A stretch of DNA of 64,000 nucleotides, from the NCBI RefSeq assembly GCF_000379685.1, contig NZ_KB903258.1, positions 42,355-106,354 of the forward strand. The letters are read 5' to 3'. The position numbers were made by a program, and so were the translations under genes. Of the stretch, positions 63,827 to 64,000 are shown one piece after another. Each line of letters begins with the position of its first letter. Position 1 is the stretch's first letter. The notes beneath the pieces were generated by a model. It searched no databases, was not told the DNA's origin, and saw only the letters and a program-made list of their open reading frames with translations. The DNA comes from Catelliglobosispora koreensis DSM 44566. Its GTDB lineage: Bacteria > Actinomycetota > Actinomycetes > Mycobacteriales > Micromonosporaceae.

Positions 63827-63925
63827 CTCTATGAACTTGCTGTTTCCCTTTTGCGGGGGTTGTTTGCAAGTTGTGATGTGCAAAGTGGACGCGTGCAGGG
63901 CATATGTTTTCTGCTGTGGTGTGTT
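63827..63925 (-). other. 23S-5S spacer
   Basis: This is the transcribed spacer between 23S and 5S. No tRNA seen. It contains inverted GCAAGTT/AACTTGC segments (63834-63840 and 63869-63875) that may be part of an RNase III processing stem. Confidence 0.6.
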
Positions 63926-64000
63926 GAAGTCCTCGGCCGGTTAGTACCAGTCACCTGAACCCATTGCTGGGCTTACAGTTCTGGCCTATCTACCCAGTGG
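63926..64000 (-). rRNA. rrl: 23S ribosomal RNA, 3' end (partial)
   Basis: The reverse complement contains GGTAGATAGGCCAGAACTGT, GTAAGCCCAGCAATGGG and GACTGGTACTAACCGGCCGA, the terminal helix 101 region of actinobacterial 23S rRNA. The gene continues past the window edge; the 3' end is approximate. Confidence 0.93.

Noticed and set aside
1..64000. Prophage, insertion sequence, integron or toxin-antitoxin module
   Set aside because: No transposase, integrase, capsid, terminase or paired small toxin/antitoxin genes were recognised in any frame.

Overview
The window is a high-GC actinobacterial chromosome segment. Signs of this are GTG starts, many TANNNT boxes 6-8 bases upstream of start codons (leaderless genes), a CIRCE/HrcA pair, an ultrashort ileS T-box, and housekeeping gene order that, from memory, matches the Mycobacterium tuberculosis block from valS-folC through obg-rpmA-rplU, nadD-rsfS, comEA-comEC-holA-rpsT, lepA, hemW, hrcA-dnaJ2-rsmE-phoH-ybeY and era-recO-uppS. 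The genus cannot be fixed from sequence alone; a Micromonosporales, Glycomycetales or Pseudonocardiales-like organism is plausible but unproven. One end of an rRNA operon (5S and the 3' end of 23S, minus strand) closes the window.

Layout. 1-0.7 kb: 3' end of a decayed DUF222/HNH gene. 0.9-3.3 kb: era-recO-uppS (minus). 3.3-13.3 kb: accessory stretch between era and its usual neighbours, with purC, an FAD oxidoreductase, an ArsR/SRPBCC pair, a repeat-rich noncoding kilobase, a LacI-controlled sugar cluster, and an ECF sigma factor with a membrane propeller protein. 13.3-19.8 kb: hrcA-dnaJ-rsmE-HIT-phoH-ybeY-corC-cdd-like, all minus. 19.9-24.1 kb: DUF4870, hemW, enoyl-CoA hydratase, a lysozyme-like membrane protein and a PhyH dioxygenase. 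24.2-26.1 kb: two paralogous secreted proteins made of chaplin-like two-cysteine modules. 26.2-40.4 kb: nudix-lepA, a phosphotransferase, rpsT, holA, comEC-comEA, degV, a lipoprotein, a phosphatase, rsfS, nadD and pepN. 40.5-41.6 kb: trpS behind a textbook ribosome-mediated tryptophan attenuator. 41.6-50.8 kb: GNAT, obg, rpmA-rplU, a lipoprotein, an RNase E/G, a radical-SAM pair and plsC. 50.8-54.2 kb: ileS with a T-box. 54.2-58.7 kb: PASTA protein, an ABC exporter with two palindromic operators at its start, and a membrane-VOC fusion. 58.7-63.7 kb: DUF4233, folC, valS, a membrane protein and rRNA.

Most genes serve translation, ribosome assembly, tRNA charging, RNA decay and the cell envelope. 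Three aminoacyl-tRNA synthetase genes lie here: trpS uses peptide-coupled attenuation, ileS uses a translational T-box, and valS appears leaderless. The most unusual items are the chaplin-like paralogue pair, the trpS attenuator, the era/purC promoter with a shared symmetric -10, and nested GATC palindromes that recur in noncoding DNA. No CRISPR array, prophage, transposase or tRNA gene was recognised.
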